Source of the DNA: Sympetrum striolatum
Taxonomy: Eukaryota > Arthropoda > Insecta > Odonata > Libellulidae
NCBI GenBank assembly: GCA_947579665.1
Contig: CANPUZ010000063.1
Location: forward strand, 406,495-470,494
Direction: 5' to 3'
Length of the DNA: 64,000 nt
Both the position numbers and the translations under genes were made by a program. Below, piece by piece: positions 1 through 11,472 of the stretch; positions within the stretch are counted from its first letter, which is position 1; each line of letters opens with the position of its first letter. A model generated the notes under the pieces. It made no database searches and was not told where the DNA came from. It was given only the letters and a program-made list of their open reading frames with translations.

Positions 1-1373
1 TGTCGTGGCTTTCTCCAATTAGAAGAAGGAAGTTCATGCCGGGATCTTTTCTTTTCTCTGTAATCAAAAATTCGAAGCTATATTTCTGTCCTTTCCACTC
101 GCAAAAGACAGTTTTCTACAAGTACTAGATTAACACGAAGTGGACCAAATTACTCCTCGTTCAAACATTAATTCATTTCATATTAAAGGCTCTAAATTCT
201 GTAACTCTTTACCTATAAAACATTCCAGCTCGGTGAGAGTTTTTCAATTATAGAACTATCTCTTAGCTAATGATGTTTAACGAGTATCTTGTGTTAGAAG
301 AGTTAATCTCGTTTTAATTTCCCTTTCTTGTTGTCGGTCTTTAAGCTCTAAATTCTCTGTTTTTCTTTATTTTTGTATTTCCGCATATTTTTATATTTCT
401 CAGTCCATTCTTTTGTTATTTTGATTTTCCATACATTTTTGTATTTCCGTGGCGATTTGTGAATCGAGTATATAATACGGGGTTTTCTTCGCTGTTGAAA
501 ACTACTAGCTGAGGTAGTGAATTACTTCAACTTTGCATAAAATGTAATATACGTGTCGGGCAGAATAATTTATAAATTAAGTAATCAATTCTCATTTATC
601 AAATGAAAAAGTAACAACTGCATTACACAGCTACAGGAGACTTTGAACGATTTCTACCTTTTGTAGGATAAATTCGATTTGGAGCCATTAAGAGAAGTTA
701 CTGGCAGTTTTACTGCTATCGAATTTTATGCCCATGGACATTATCGACAATGCTTATCGGGCAAAATGTTCCTTTTCTTAATGAAGACACATATCACGCT
801 TAGGTAGAGAAATCCTGGCCTAACAATGCTGAGACACAAAACCGCACCTTTTGCCTTTATTTCGACTTTCATTTAAGTTTTCAGCAATTTTTGCTCCAGC
901 AGAGGATTCGTAGAACAGATGGATATCTAAAGACAATCACTATTTCATTTTTTGAATCGATGTGTATCCTTATGAGGACAGTATGCGGCGTAAAGTCTCG
1001 TAATCATCATTATGCTCTTAGCAGATCTCTCTCTTTATCGCGATTCAGTTAAAGCGATTTCCACGATAATCTCCGAAGAGAAATTTAAATATTTCCACGT
1101 TAATCGCGACCCCGAGGGCACAGTATAATTTGGAGATTCATTTGTAAAAGTGAAAAGAAGAAAAGGGTCCGCCGATGACGAAAGATGAAATTCATTCCCT
1201 TTGTTGCCTCATCTCACAGTAGAGCTTCAACATTTAGTTTTTAATGAGGTTATCTGGCATATAAAATACTAATAAATAGCGTCTTTTATTATTGTTTTTT
1301 TATTCTTACATTTGTGAAACATTTTTGTCATTAAAATGCACAGTCTTTGGCGATGTTCTTTGGAAATAAGTCA
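1..1373. other. AT-rich sequence, no gene seen
   Basis: No ORF with protein-like composition, no RNA gene and no terminal repeats were recognised here. The sequence is AT-rich and unstructured to the eye. Confidence 0.5.
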
Positions 1374-1571
1374 TAATGAAGAACAATTTGTACTTTTTCC
1401 ACAGTATTTTATTAGAAACAATAAAAGGAAACAAAATACAACTAGTTTCAAAGATTGATCTCCATAATCAAATCATCAATGGAGATCAATTTCTGAAACT
1501 AGTCTTGTTTTGTTTCCTTTTGTTGTTTTTGATAAAATACAGTGGAAAAATTACAAATTGTTCTTCTTCGT
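1374..1571. repeat. ~200-bp near-perfect hairpin (foldback or MITE-like)
   Basis: The left arm (about 1374-1464) and right arm (about 1481-1571) are reverse complements over about 90 bp with a handful of mismatches, separated by roughly 15 nt (aatcaaatcatca). The arms pair from the outer AAGAACAATTTGTA to the inner GATTGATCTCCAT. The 88-residue ORF at 1376-1642 is a by-product of this palindrome. No clear target duplication is visible, so a MITE, a foldback element or a young inverted duplication all remain possible. Confidence 0.85.
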
Positions 1572-4500
1572 CATTTTTGTCATTATTAAAGATGTCTAAT
1601 TATGTTTCTCAAGTTTTTCTTCTTTTTTATGCCTTTTTCTAAAGTATATATTTCTCTTCTCTCTTCTTAAGGTAAAATGTCCTGTGCTAATTTTGATTAT
1701 AGAAAAATTAGTTGAGATTTACTTACTTACAGTTACTACTAAACTTACAGTTTTTCACACTTTCTGTATTTCTCGTCACTTCAGCAAAACTTACATATCG
1801 TTTAGTGAATTATTATTAGAAAGGCAGGTTAAGAGAGATCTGAAATGTTAAACAAAACAATACAGACTTAGCTTATCTACGGTACGTCTCTTATGGTTCA
1901 GTGCAACATAAGATGTTGTTTGTATGGAAATGTATCGCTTTTGTGCATTTTTCTATGTGATTTTGTGGGGTTATAATTTACATTTTGGCACAATGTTCGT
2001 CGGAAAATTTATCAAATTCATTGACGATAGCATAATAGATTTAAAAGACAATTACAGATGAATAGTATCTCTTTTTCCTAATGATTGGTTTCTCTTTAAG
2101 ATTCTCCTCTGACAGTAATATAACCACACCTGAGTCCAATACTTCATTTATTTCTAAAGATTTCTGTTTACGAAACACATTTGCTACACATTTGTTTAGG
2201 AAGCCATGTTTCGATACATTGGACTGTTTGAAATGAACATTAGAGTCCGACATCACGGTGAATATCAGATACAATTGAAACTCCTTGAAAGTCAACATTT
2301 CGAGAGATAATTGCTTACGAAATATGATACCCTATGATTAGTTCATGCTTTGTATAAACGGTATTCTTTGGAGCTATGTTTGCATTCTTTCGGTTTAATA
2401 ACTTTCTTTGAACCTTCGATAGGATTTTGAATTGAGGTATTCAAAATTTTCTTGTCGTTGAATTGAAACATTTCATACTTTATTGTCATTATTTTCAATC
2501 TCATTCATTGATGGATTAATTAAATTCCTGCTCCAGATGTAAGTCGACTGAAGACGTTAGTATTGTCTTGTCGTTGCCAGAGTTAGATTGTTTTGATTGA
2601 TTGACATGCCAAATGAGAGGAAGTCTTGAAGGACAAGATGGTGGGAATATTTTCAGTTTGCGTTGATTAACCTTTCCTCTGAAAAAAATTACATTTAGAT
2701 GGAAAGAATAATTTCCAAGTGAACGTTAGCATTTTCGTGCCATGAAATCTAAATTCTTCATGTATTCTTTTGCCTCAATCTTATGCAACCGACTTTCACA
2801 CAAGTGCATCTTGAATTGCCTGTATTTCAGGACCAACAAGCAATTAATTTCTTTTGTGTTACTTATTTTGAAAACCTTGGCGTGCACCGAATGACGAAAA
2901 CCTTAATCTCCCTTCTTTGGGTATGTTCACTCAATCACATTGATGTAAACCATTTTAAAGTTATTTCAACCAATCTTTCCAATTTATTTATTTCTTCAAA
3001 TTCCACTCTTTCTCACTGCATTCCAATGGATCTCACTGAAGTCATTCTTTTGAAATTTAAAATTTTCATCTTTGCTTTCAATTCCAGTTTCGCGTTCTCT
3101 TAATTCAGTACAATTACCTCGACGATACTCATCTTGTAATAATCTTATTTCGTTATTTGGGGACACAACAAAATATATTCTAAAATTCCGCGCAATGCAG
3201 TATTACATCTCCGATATTTTTGTATCCTCGTAAACTTAATTTTGCAATTTAAGCGCGTAAATGTTGAAAATTAATCGAAGCAAATATTTAATTATTCCAT
3301 GAATACGGCAATTATCGGTTTCACTTCAACCGGCACATAGACTTATTAATAAAGCTCCATTGTTTTATCTTGTGAATTATATTCCTTACATTTTTACTAC
3401 TTTCAGTATGCATTATATATTTCCTACACTTAAATAACTCAATAAGAACTCTATTTAAAAATTATATTATGATTAATTCACTTCGTGAAAATTTATTCGC
3501 TCATTATGATAAATAAAAATTTATTTATAGCATTTTGTGACTTAACATCGTATATTTATTTATTATTAATATATGTGTAAATATTTCTTTAAATTATAAT
3601 TATATTATAAATATTTATTCAAATAAATGACTAATATTTAATTTATTATCATTCGCATTTTTTATTTTATTTTATAAAAATTTAATTACGACTAATTTTA
3701 TATATTTCGTCTATAATTACCTTCTTCAACGTCATATCTACGACAATAGGAACTTTTCACGATTCATTTGTTTTCCATTTCAATCATTTCATCGTTATTC
3801 TTCTGTTTTCCACAGTCTCTTTATTAAATGCACGTCGTCAGAGAAAGCGCAAACATATTCATACTTCATCTGTTTTGATCGAGTTTAAAATATCGTTACT
3901 CTTTTGTTTACTTAAAGGGCCAACGCCTTCCATTCAACACCTCTCCCCCACTCAATTACTCGGAATTTAAATCTCCACTATCGTTGCTCTTTTGTTTTCC
4001 AACAAACCTCCTTTCAATGACGTTACTCGGTGTTCAACTGTTTCTCATTCGCGTAACCTGTCGCTCTTCCTTTGTTTTTACTATCGTTGTTGTTCCCTGC
4101 GTCGTCATGGTTACCTCTTCCGCCCTTTCGAATCATCAGACAACCCACTCGGAAATTATGATCCGATATATAACGTATTTCAATACGGCGAAGAGCCACG
4201 CTTCAGTTGGATTCATAGCTTCCCCATAAGAGAGAATCGAAAAGCCCTCTGTCGTAATTCTATACAGGAACCTGCAACAGAGGCTATCAGAAGCTCCCTT
4301 CTCGGGAATGACACTCAAAAGAGACAGCGTTTAAAAGTGTTTATAAGACTCCCACAAAATGTACAGGTTCTGTACATTTTGGTATTTGCAGGATCTAGTT
4401 ATATAGCACTTTAAAATTAGAAATAATGACCTTAAGAAATCGAGACAAGCACAGATAGAAAGATGATTTAATAGAGTTTCTTATTAATATCGTTCGAACT

Positions 4501-4624
4501 TACCAATTGCGAGGATTTTGGCAATTAAAAAGGACCTTTTATTCGGTTTTGAGGCAGTTGCCAACCTGTGGCGATTGTTGAATCCGAGCATTTCTCAATA
4601 GCAACGCATTGTGAATGGTTACGG
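1572..4624. other. AT-rich sequence with no recognised gene
   Basis: Very AT-rich, especially 3400-3720. Short ORFs at 2041-2298 (minus) and 2783-3103 (plus) have compositions expected by chance. A plus-strand ORF at 3992-4414 (140 residues, starting near GTTTTCCAACAAACC) matches no family I know and overlaps another ORF in a different frame. A perfect 12-bp inverted repeat with a 3-nt loop lies at 4355-4381 (arms CAAAATGTACAG and CTGTACATTTTG). Confidence 0.45.
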
Positions 4625-4734
4625 CGAGGGGAAGGGGAAGGAGGGAGTGGAGAGGAGGGGAAGGAGGGAGTGGGAGGAGGGGAAGGAGTTAGTGGGGAGG
4701 AGGGGAAGGAGGGAGTGGGGAGGAGGGGAGGGGT
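4625..4734. repeat. Purine-rich (G/A) minisatellite
   Basis: Four or so imperfect copies of a 25-30 bp unit built on GAGGGGAAGGAGGGAGTGGG, almost wholly purine on the plus strand. The overlapping ORFs in several frames are low-complexity translations of this tract. Multiple G-runs could in principle form triplex or G-quadruplex structure; that part is inference. Confidence 0.85.
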
Positions 4735-5640
4735 CTCGTCTATTAGGAGTGGGGATGTATTTGGATTGCAAGATGTCGGCTGCCCAGAAGCGTGGTCCTT
4801 CTCGGAGGGCGTTCTTGATTGCTGACAAGGTAGATGATGGTTCGAGATGCGTTGGACTGCGGTTGGCAGGGATGCTGCGCCGGACTTAAATCAACGAATA
4901 AATGGAGACATACAATTTTATCTCATTTTAAAATTACTTCATATTTAATAATTAGAACGTGGATTATGCTAAAATATAATCTTTAAATCTGACGACCGAT
5001 CAAAGTCGTCTTCTTAATCCACAATTTCACGGGGTTCGAACTCAGATCGCTCAGATAGTTTTCCATGAAGAATACAGGTGAAACTCATTTCTATCGCATG
5101 CAGGCTTTATTTCTTTTGAAGAATTAAATTAGAAGGAATAGTCGCACTTTGACGAGACAAACACCGAAAGAAAGAAAATCGAAGGAAGATTCTTATTTAA
5201 GTCGTGGAATCTTGCTTTCGATTCGAATTTGCGAGAATATCGGTGAAAATATACGAAGATTATGAGAAAATTGGAGGTTGTAAACAACTCATCACCCTGA
5301 CGACCGATCCCAATGTTGAATCCGATGTGTTATCCCGTAGAAATACTCGAGGCCCAAAAAGCTGATGGTTAAAGAAGACGATATACGACAAATACGACAG
5401 CTCAGTTCAAAACGTGGCCATGCGAGAGTGCTATGTCAATAAAATACTTACAGAATACTAAGCAGCTGTCAATTTTCTAGAGGAACCTCAAGTGGAGTAT
5501 GGATGAAATTTGAAGGATCCAAGAAATGAAAATATGGCAAAACTCACAATTGAAAAAAACTCGAAGTAACACACAACAGAATGGCCACATAGCCACGACT
5601 TAACCCAAGTCTCTGCTAAAGATTCTTTACCCATGTTTCA
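4735..5640. other. No gene recognised
   Basis: AT-rich sequence. The stretch at about 5280-5335 (CCTGACGACCGATCCCAAT followed by a segment reading GTTGAATCCGAT) is similar, on the other strand, to about 23060-23095. It is therefore probably part of a dispersed repeat family. No ORF of note. Confidence 0.4.
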
Positions 5641-5755
5641 ACAGAAACTTTGTTATAATTTGTTACTTTGTTATAATTTGTTACTTTAGTGAATTAACTT
5701 TGAAGTTAACTAACTTTGAAGTTAACTAACTTTGAAGTTAACTAACTTTACTAAT
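5641..5755. repeat. Short tandem repeats (19-bp and 17-bp units)
   Basis: Two copies of a unit TTGTTATAATTTGTTACTT are followed by at least three copies of a 17-bp unit AACTTTGAAGTTAACTA. Both are direct tandem repeats visible by eye. Confidence 0.85.
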
Positions 5756-5779
5756 TATTCTCCCATTTTGTCCATTGTT

Positions 5780-5995
5780 AACCTGCTTCCCCTTCCTCCT
5801 CCCCCTAACACCGCTCCCCCTATCAACAGTAGCTAATCCGATTGGTGCCTTGGTTTTTTATTCTTTGTATATAAATATGCACTCCTGAATAACTCTTATG
5901 CTTGATAATGGATTAACGTCCGAAACCGGTCGCAGATATTAAAAACTATAAAAGTGGAATTTTGTTAAGTTAATCACACCCATTTACTAGGATGG
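5780..5995 (+). repeat. Possible 3' tail of a Penelope-like or related retroelement
   Basis: A C-rich stretch (5783-5822) is followed by TTGATAATGGATTAACGTCC and then GAAACCGGTCGC, ending in an A-rich tail. The combination of a TGATAATG block, a short stem and GAAACCGGT resembles the conserved, sometimes hammerhead-ribozyme-bearing, ends of Penelope-like elements. No coding sequence is attached here, so the call rests on motif resemblance only. Confidence 0.35.
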
Positions 5996-7803
5996 AGTTC
6001 CACTAGGTTAAAGCTTACCAGATTGATTTAATTTATAACTTTGTTGTCCATGATGTCTCGCCGGCACAATATTTTGTCTTAATACCACCAGAAGGATACC
6101 CACATAAGGATTTACAACCTCATCGAAGAAAACAAATTGCAGGCTTGGGATCCTCAACCAAGAAACCCACCCGTGGCTGGTATTGCATGGATATCGGGCG
6201 TGACCCTGGGGCGATGGGGTTACTGGTTCAAATGCCTGAACTGGTAGTGACGATGTCACTACCAGTACCAGTCATGGACCAACGCAATATACTGAAAATG
6301 TCTACATAAAATAACCATGACGATAAACAACAGAAGACATGTGGCGCCACCATAGCAACGTTCTCAACTTTGTTAATTTTTTTAGGGCTGTACCAAATGT
6401 ACTTTGTTAAGAGGTTTGAAACATGCTCTTTCAAATGAAAATAATTTACAAGAGTATCGAATAGGTCTTTCTTTTCTAAGAGCGGACAGAAAATAACCTA
6501 TTTTTCTCGTTTTTACAAATGTCATCTTCATAGTTGTCCCTATTTCTTGGGCCTTATATGCTTGAGATGAAAAACTAGATATACTTTTTTAGAGGGTTGA
6601 AATCATTCCCTATTTAATAAAATTTTTTCAAAGGAAATTCCAGAGGGTCTTTTTTTGTAAAAGCGGGGTAAAAATAGCCTATTTTTGGCTTTTTTACAAA
6701 AACTGTCAAATGTTGGCTCAATTTTAAAAATAATGGAAAGTACTAGGAATATGAAATTTTATATTTATAAACTATGTATTTATATGTTACCATGCGATAA
6801 GTTTCACGTTGATTATATCATTTCTTCTTGAAATATAAAAAGCCAAAGTTTTAATTTTTTTTCGATCCGCAAATTTTTTGGGCCAGTTTTGCACAGAATT
6901 TTCTGCAAGGAGGTCGCTCTTACAGTTATTTTTATTACTTTGTTTAATAGAGGGCAAAAAGTTTTTTAAGATAGCCAAAGATTGTTTACTTCATAAAACA
7001 ATTTTCTGAGATACAACGCCTCAAAGTTACTGAAAACTCATATTCATGTTGAAGAAGGCAGCGACACGGGGTCAAACAATCTTCTATATCTCAGTAAGTA
7101 TACCATCGGAGAAATTAAAACCTTACAAACGTTTTTAAGAGATATGTGTGAATGTCCATACAAAATTTCATCGAAATCCGTGATGGTCGAGCGGGGCACT
7201 TCTCTGAAATCAGACCACTTGGCATGGAATGACCCATCTTTTAATTGTAGAAAATTGTTCAATTTTAACTGTTTCATTATGCTAATGAGGTCATTATAAA
7301 ACTTATCAACAGATAAAATTCATAAATAAAGCTAAATTTATAGAGAATATTCATTTATATGACACATTGCAACTATTATGTATTTCTCCATATCAGTGGT
7401 CATAATGTAAAGGACAGCACAAAATATTACTTAAACCAGAGAATTGCTATTACATCTAGAGTGCAAAGAAGTTGTGTTGATTCAAAACTCTTTTATAAAT
7501 GGAATTTATTCATTCTAAATCCCGTATTACCTGTACTTCCAGGTCAGTATCAAATTATATTTTATGGTTAGAGTGAATATTGATATCTACATCAATATTG
7601 ATTTTACATTCTATATTTTTATGCAAATAATCAGAGAGACGTATATTTATACACAAACAATTTTTATTATTAAACCTAGACCTCATGTTTCATCACTTAT
7701 TCAACAGGTCTGTGGTTCAGACCAACTTGGTAACAACCCTGAACTTGGTTGTTCAGTTTTAATAATAAAAAATACTGTGGAAAAGTAGACACCTCTTCAA
7801 TTA
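5996..7803. other. No gene recognised; internal diverged repeats
   Basis: Two diverged direct repeats of a sequence reading roughly AAAGCGG..AAAATAGCCTATTTTT occur at about 6475-6515 and 6658-6700, each after a GGTCTTTCTTTT-like run. A short palindrome CTGGTAGTGACG..GTCACTACCAG lies at 6240-6264. ORFs on the minus strand (6787-6978, 7044-7277) are short and match no family I know. The Tigger element begins at the right edge of this stretch. Confidence 0.4.
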
Positions 7804-10122
7804 CATTAGAAGTCCGTTATAACGAGAGCTGACAAAAATAGGAAAATTACTCGTTATAACGCGATACTCGTTATAGCCGATTTCTAACAATAAGTCTAAT
7901 TAAGTCCGTCTTCTTGAATCCAAGGGCAGCGAATGCTTTCGAATGGAACTGTAGGGTTTTTAATTCCTACGCAAATGCTTCAGAATGCGTAAAAGAGTCG
8001 GTTCGCGTCAAAAATATTATATAATTGACTCATAAACCATAACCAAAGGGCGTCCTCTAACATAAAATGTGGATCATCATTGCTAAATAATCGTCGAAAG
8101 TAATAATATGTCATTAGATAATCGTATTGGTTAGGATTTGGTAATTTAGCTTAATAATTAAATATGGCTTTCCAGTAGTGTAAGTAGTTAGAGTCATGCT
8201 CGTTAGACACGAGTTTTTCTCCGGTGCCGGCAATTCTTCAACGCAGCTGGTGAAAGCTACTTCTCCTCTCCTCTATTCCTTCTCCTCTACTCTCATGGAC
8301 ACAGTTCTCCAGCTTCTGGGCACTAACTCAGCTCAGCAGATCCATCGACAGAATCATTTTCTGTATTTTTTTAAACCCAAATGTTTGAAACATATTTTTA
8401 CACTTTCGGGTGATATATTCCCCCATGGATTGCCTCCAGGACATTCCATTTGATGCGGGTTTCTTTTGACATTAACTTCCTCATTAAGGTATTAACGAGG
8501 TGTGATCTAAAATGGTGATTTGTAGCTCGAATAATGCCCTGATCTAATGGCAGCAACACACTTGTGCAGTTAGGGGGAAAGAACACAAGCTCTATGTTCG
8601 TCAATTTAATGACGGGGTGGGCCGGCCAACGATCCATGAACAGCACAATTTTTCTATTTCTCCCTCCAATTTTGGCATCAAAAGCCTTTAGCCACTGCGT
8701 AAAAATTTGTCCTGTCATCCATGCTTTGGCGTTGGACTCGTAAGTACAGGAAATATTTCGCTGGCCACAAAAAGCTCAGGGACGCACGGATTTTCCAATA
8801 ATTAATGGTTTTAGTTTATCACACCCAGTCATGTTCGTGCAGAGGAAGCCTCTCCTTTTTTCACTTTAGCAGCGGTCGCCCTTAACAGCCAAAGTTTTTT
8901 CCGGCAGTAAATTGTAAAACAGTGCTGTCTCATCCGCATTGTATATGTCCTAATTACGTGGAGATTAAAAACAGTTTTTCACACTAAATACAAGGCCTAT
9001 CTTACTATTTATAGTATTTAAACGATAATTTGCTTTTTGCATTACTTACCTTTTCTTCGTATCTTTCGAGGATTGACTTGAGAATTGGAAGCCAATTATG
9101 TACCGCTTGCTCATTTACTCAACTGGATTCACTGCTAATTATGTGGAGTGATATTCATCTTCTTCCTTTAAATCGGTTAAGCCAACCATCCGTGCAACGG
9201 AAATTGTCCAGTTTCATGCGAAGGGCAAGCTTTTGCTTTTATCATTGTTCCGCTGCTTGGAATTCCTAGAGATCGCTGCTGAGTGAAGCATTCTAATAGA
9301 ATGGACTGCAACTACGTATTATCCGCTGGTCGTAGTATTTTACATCATGAATGCAGACTTAATTTTTTCTTTGTTCTTCAAAATCATAAATAGAGTCGAC
9401 GATGACATGCCATACCGTCTGCCGATTTCGGATTTACTCGCGGTTTCTCTTTCGCACAATTTCAAATTTCTTTGCTAAATCTAAAGTCTTTCTTTTACTC
9501 TCCATCACAGAACTGTCACACTAGAAACTCAGTTATTGGAAAGCTCTGAACGGACTCAAGTCTAATGATCGACTGATGGAAGAGCGATGGCCATCATGTG
9601 GAAAGGCACCCCTAATTCATATCAAATTTCTTTCTCAAGATATTTTTCATTCACACGTTTCATAACTTATGACAGTGGCGCGAGGGAGAGGTTACCCTGG
9701 AAATCCGAAACAGCGCTGGTTATATCTCTTATACTCCCTTCCATTAGACGATTTGGTGCCAATTTTCGAGTGAAAACAAATCCCACAGGTGGATGCCAAT
9801 AAAATGGAAACTCGATTCAAACTACTGACTAGAGAGATTATCGACGAAAAAAAAACAAGATACAAGGGGATAAGATATAGGAGACGTGAGGGACAAAGGG
9901 GATAGTGAAACTCGTGAGACGTCTTCGATTACGAGATATGCCACCTGCAAGGCGATCGTAGAACCGTGACACTCGTTATAACGATACCTCAGATTTTGAT
10001 CACTCGTTATAATGGAAGTATCTCCCTATCCTTTTTGCTGTGGGATGGACAACGTCCAATGAATCACTCGCTATAACGCAACTGTCGTTATATGCCGTAC
10101 TCGTTATAACGGACTTATACTG
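7804..10122 (-). mobile_element. Tigger/pogo (Tc1-mariner superfamily) DNA transposon, decayed
   Basis: The right end (reverse complement) reads CAGTATAAGTCCGTTATAAC and the left end reads CATTAGAAGTCCGTTATAAC, giving terminal inverted repeats of more than 20 bp. TA dinucleotides flank both ends (7802-7803 and 10123-10124), the target duplication expected for this superfamily. Subterminal ACTCGTTATAACG motifs recur near both ends (7850-7875 and 9970-10110). The interior holds a minus-strand transposase pseudogene. Its many disruptions and the mismatched left terminus mark it as an old, immobile copy. Confidence 0.9.
8398..9505 (-). pseudogene. Tigger-type transposase (CENP-B-like HTH plus DDE_1), broken
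   Basis: Read on the minus strand from an ATG at 9505, a basic start (MESKRKTLDLAKKFEIV) is followed after a stop and frame change by a helix-turn-helix segment ending in TLFMILKNKEKI. A second DNA-binding piece (DGWLNRFKGRR, near 9180) follows. The catalytic part contains NADETALFYNLLPEKTL (first Asp, near 8930), then KIVLFMDRWPAH (second Asp; the usual Asn-Cys is replaced by Arg-Trp), and LPLDQGIIRA (third Asp) before the end at 8398. This order is that of Tigger transposases, normally about 450-550 residues in one ORF. Here at least four stops or frameshifts interrupt it, and only the last 106 residues stay open. It cannot encode an active enzyme. Confidence 0.85.
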
Positions 10123-10124
10123 TA

Positions 10125-10422
10125 TTTAGACAATAAACTTCCACAACATCTCAGCAACCTCAACATTTCTATGATAACTATCCTACTGAAAGAAATGGAA
10201 CTCCGCTTGATTTTTCAAATGAAATTTTCTAACAATATGCTTCATGAATCAGCTGTTTCGGTTCTATGTTATAATGTTTCTTTTGAAGATATAAATGAGA
10301 TGATGGGAATAGTAATGGTGATGGAAAGGACCATAGCAATGTTTATTAGTATTCATCCAACTAATATTCATAGGGCTTGTGAAAGACTGCACAATCATTT
10401 TTTCTTCCAAGTGCTACCTTAA
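10125..10422 (+). CDS. Unrecognised ORF, possible host exon split by the Tigger insertion
   Basis: An open frame runs from the right TA of the Tigger at 10123 through an ATG at 10171 to a stop at 10422. The 83 residues after the ATG are mixed, helical-looking and not low-complexity (for example EDINEMMGIVMVMERTIAMF). If the Tigger is removed at its TA, the frame stays open for about ten codons on the left side too (near 7773-7803). I recognise no domain. It could be an exon of an unknown host gene disrupted by the transposon, a fragment of another repeat, or chance. No convincing splice donor was found after it. Confidence 0.3.
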
Positions 10423-10533
10423 GATTGTAGGTATCAAATCAAGATTGTCTATTGAATAGACAATCGACCTATTAGATTTCGCAGATTATTTTATATTCTT
10501 GCTATGAAGCAAGGATCATTTCAGAACACAATA
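10423..10533. other. Short spacer between two Tigger-family elements
   Basis: About 110 bp of AT-rich sequence with a small inverted repeat (GATTGTCTATTGAATAGACAATC near 10442-10464). The two TA-flanked elements are only about 410 bp apart in total. Confidence 0.5.
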
Positions 10534-10810
10534 CAGTCGAACCTCTCTAAGTGGGACCTCTATAAGTGAGAAACCTTGTCGTGCACCAGCCAACGGCGAG
10601 AATTCGGACCGGGAGTCCCTTTTCTTTTAGCCGAGATCACGTCCGCTTGCGATCGTGTACCTCCGCCCCCCCCCCCCCTCCCGCGAGGAAGCGAAGCGCT
10701 CGCTTGGACATGTTCCTCCAAAATCACGTCCGCTCGCGGCCATGACCCTACGCCCCCACGCGAGCGAGGCGCTCTACATTCCCCTTACCCCTGGCCCCAG
10801 AGAAGCTCGC

Positions 10811-10848
10811 CCATTGGTTCCCGCTCGGGCCAGGTCCCGAATATAAGG
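10811..10848 (+). promoter_or_regulatory. Putative LTR promoter (CCAAT-like and TATA boxes)
   Basis: CCATTGG at about 10811 and AATATAAGG at 10840-10848 are spaced 29 bp apart in the first third of the LTR, where U3 promoters lie. The same pair recurs in the right LTR (about 14100-14137). Function is inferred from position. Confidence 0.55.
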
Positions 10849-10892
10849 AGGGCCTCCGGGCGTAGAACAGGAGAACGGAGGAGGGAGCCCGC

Positions 10893-11009
10893 GGGAAGTG
10901 TCGCAGAGAATAAGATTCCTCGGCACTTCCCCGCCTCGTCCTGCCTCACCGGACTCATGCCCCAGAGCCCGGGAAGTGTCGCAGAGAATAAGATTCCTCG
11001 GCACTTCCC
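10893..11009 (+). repeat. Duplicated hairpin unit in the LTR
   Basis: Two 39-bp units with a 78-bp period each begin GGGAAGTGTCGCAGAGAATA and end GGCACTTCCC, so each can fold with GGGAAGTG pairing to CACTTCCC. The right LTR has the same pair at about 14182-14298. Downstream of the TATA box, they would be in the 5' leader of the transcript. Confidence 0.8.
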
Positions 11010-11278
11010 GCCTCGCCCGGCCTCTCCAGACTCTTGCCCCCAGGAAGGGTCTCGGGCCTTTCCGATACTTTCGCACCAGCCGGATGCCCCGGGCACCGCG
11101 ACTTGCACGGCGCCGCCCACGCGCCCTCCGCCTCTAGGAGGAGCCCGCACTCGGCTCCCGGAGGCCTTCTCCCCGGACACCGGCGACTCCGAACGCCACC
11201 ACCAGGAGTGTCGCGCCCCTGGAGGCCGATAACTGGACTTGGTTCCAATGCTAAGTGCCAATTGTAAACTCACAGAAA

Positions 11279-11284
11279 AATAAA
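11279..11284 (+). terminator. LTR polyadenylation signal
   Basis: AATAAA in AGAAAAATAAAGAAAC, followed about 20-35 nt later by a T-rich run (GTTTGTTTTTTTTGC). The matching signal in the right LTR, the one that would be used, is at 14568-14573. Confidence 0.7.
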
Positions 11285-11408
11285 GAAACATATCTATCAC
11301 AGTTTGTTTTTTTTGCATCTTCTTTCCACCGATGATCACCCGATCTCGCGTGTCGGGGTGGAACGAACCACAACCACCACCCCCTGTCGACACCTTAATT
11401 GCGACAAT

Positions 11409-11430
11409 TGGTGCCCATGAACGTGGGGCC
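11409..11430 (+). promoter_or_regulatory. Gypsy primer binding site, tRNA-Lys-like with a 3-nt insertion
   Basis: Two bases after the left LTR lies TGGTGCCC, then ATG, then AACGTGGGGCC. From general knowledge, TGGCGCCCAACGTGGGGC is the tRNA-Lys(CUU) complement. The site here equals it apart from one C-to-T change and the inserted ATG. Whether priming still works, or a different tRNA is used, cannot be told from the sequence. Confidence 0.6.
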
Positions 11431-11472
11431 GGTGGCAGCTTGGATAGCAGCCAGAACCCATCCGACCCACCG

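Larger units (their letters stand above)
10577..11406 (+). repeat. Gypsy left LTR
   Basis: Starts TGTCGTGCACC, ends ATTGCGACA. It contains a CCATTGG box near 10811, a TATA-like box at 10840, two 39-bp hairpin units (10893-10931 and 10971-11009) and an AATAAA signal at 11279. The order promoter, hairpins, polyA signal fits U3-R-U5. Confidence 0.95.

Noticed and set aside
3984..4414. Gene with a signal peptide at 3984 or 3992
   Set aside because: Two overlapping frames, no known domain, start context weak; kept only as an unassigned ORF.
4611..4889. Gly/Glu-rich proteins from the purine tract
   Set aside because: Low-complexity translations of a G/A minisatellite in overlapping frames.
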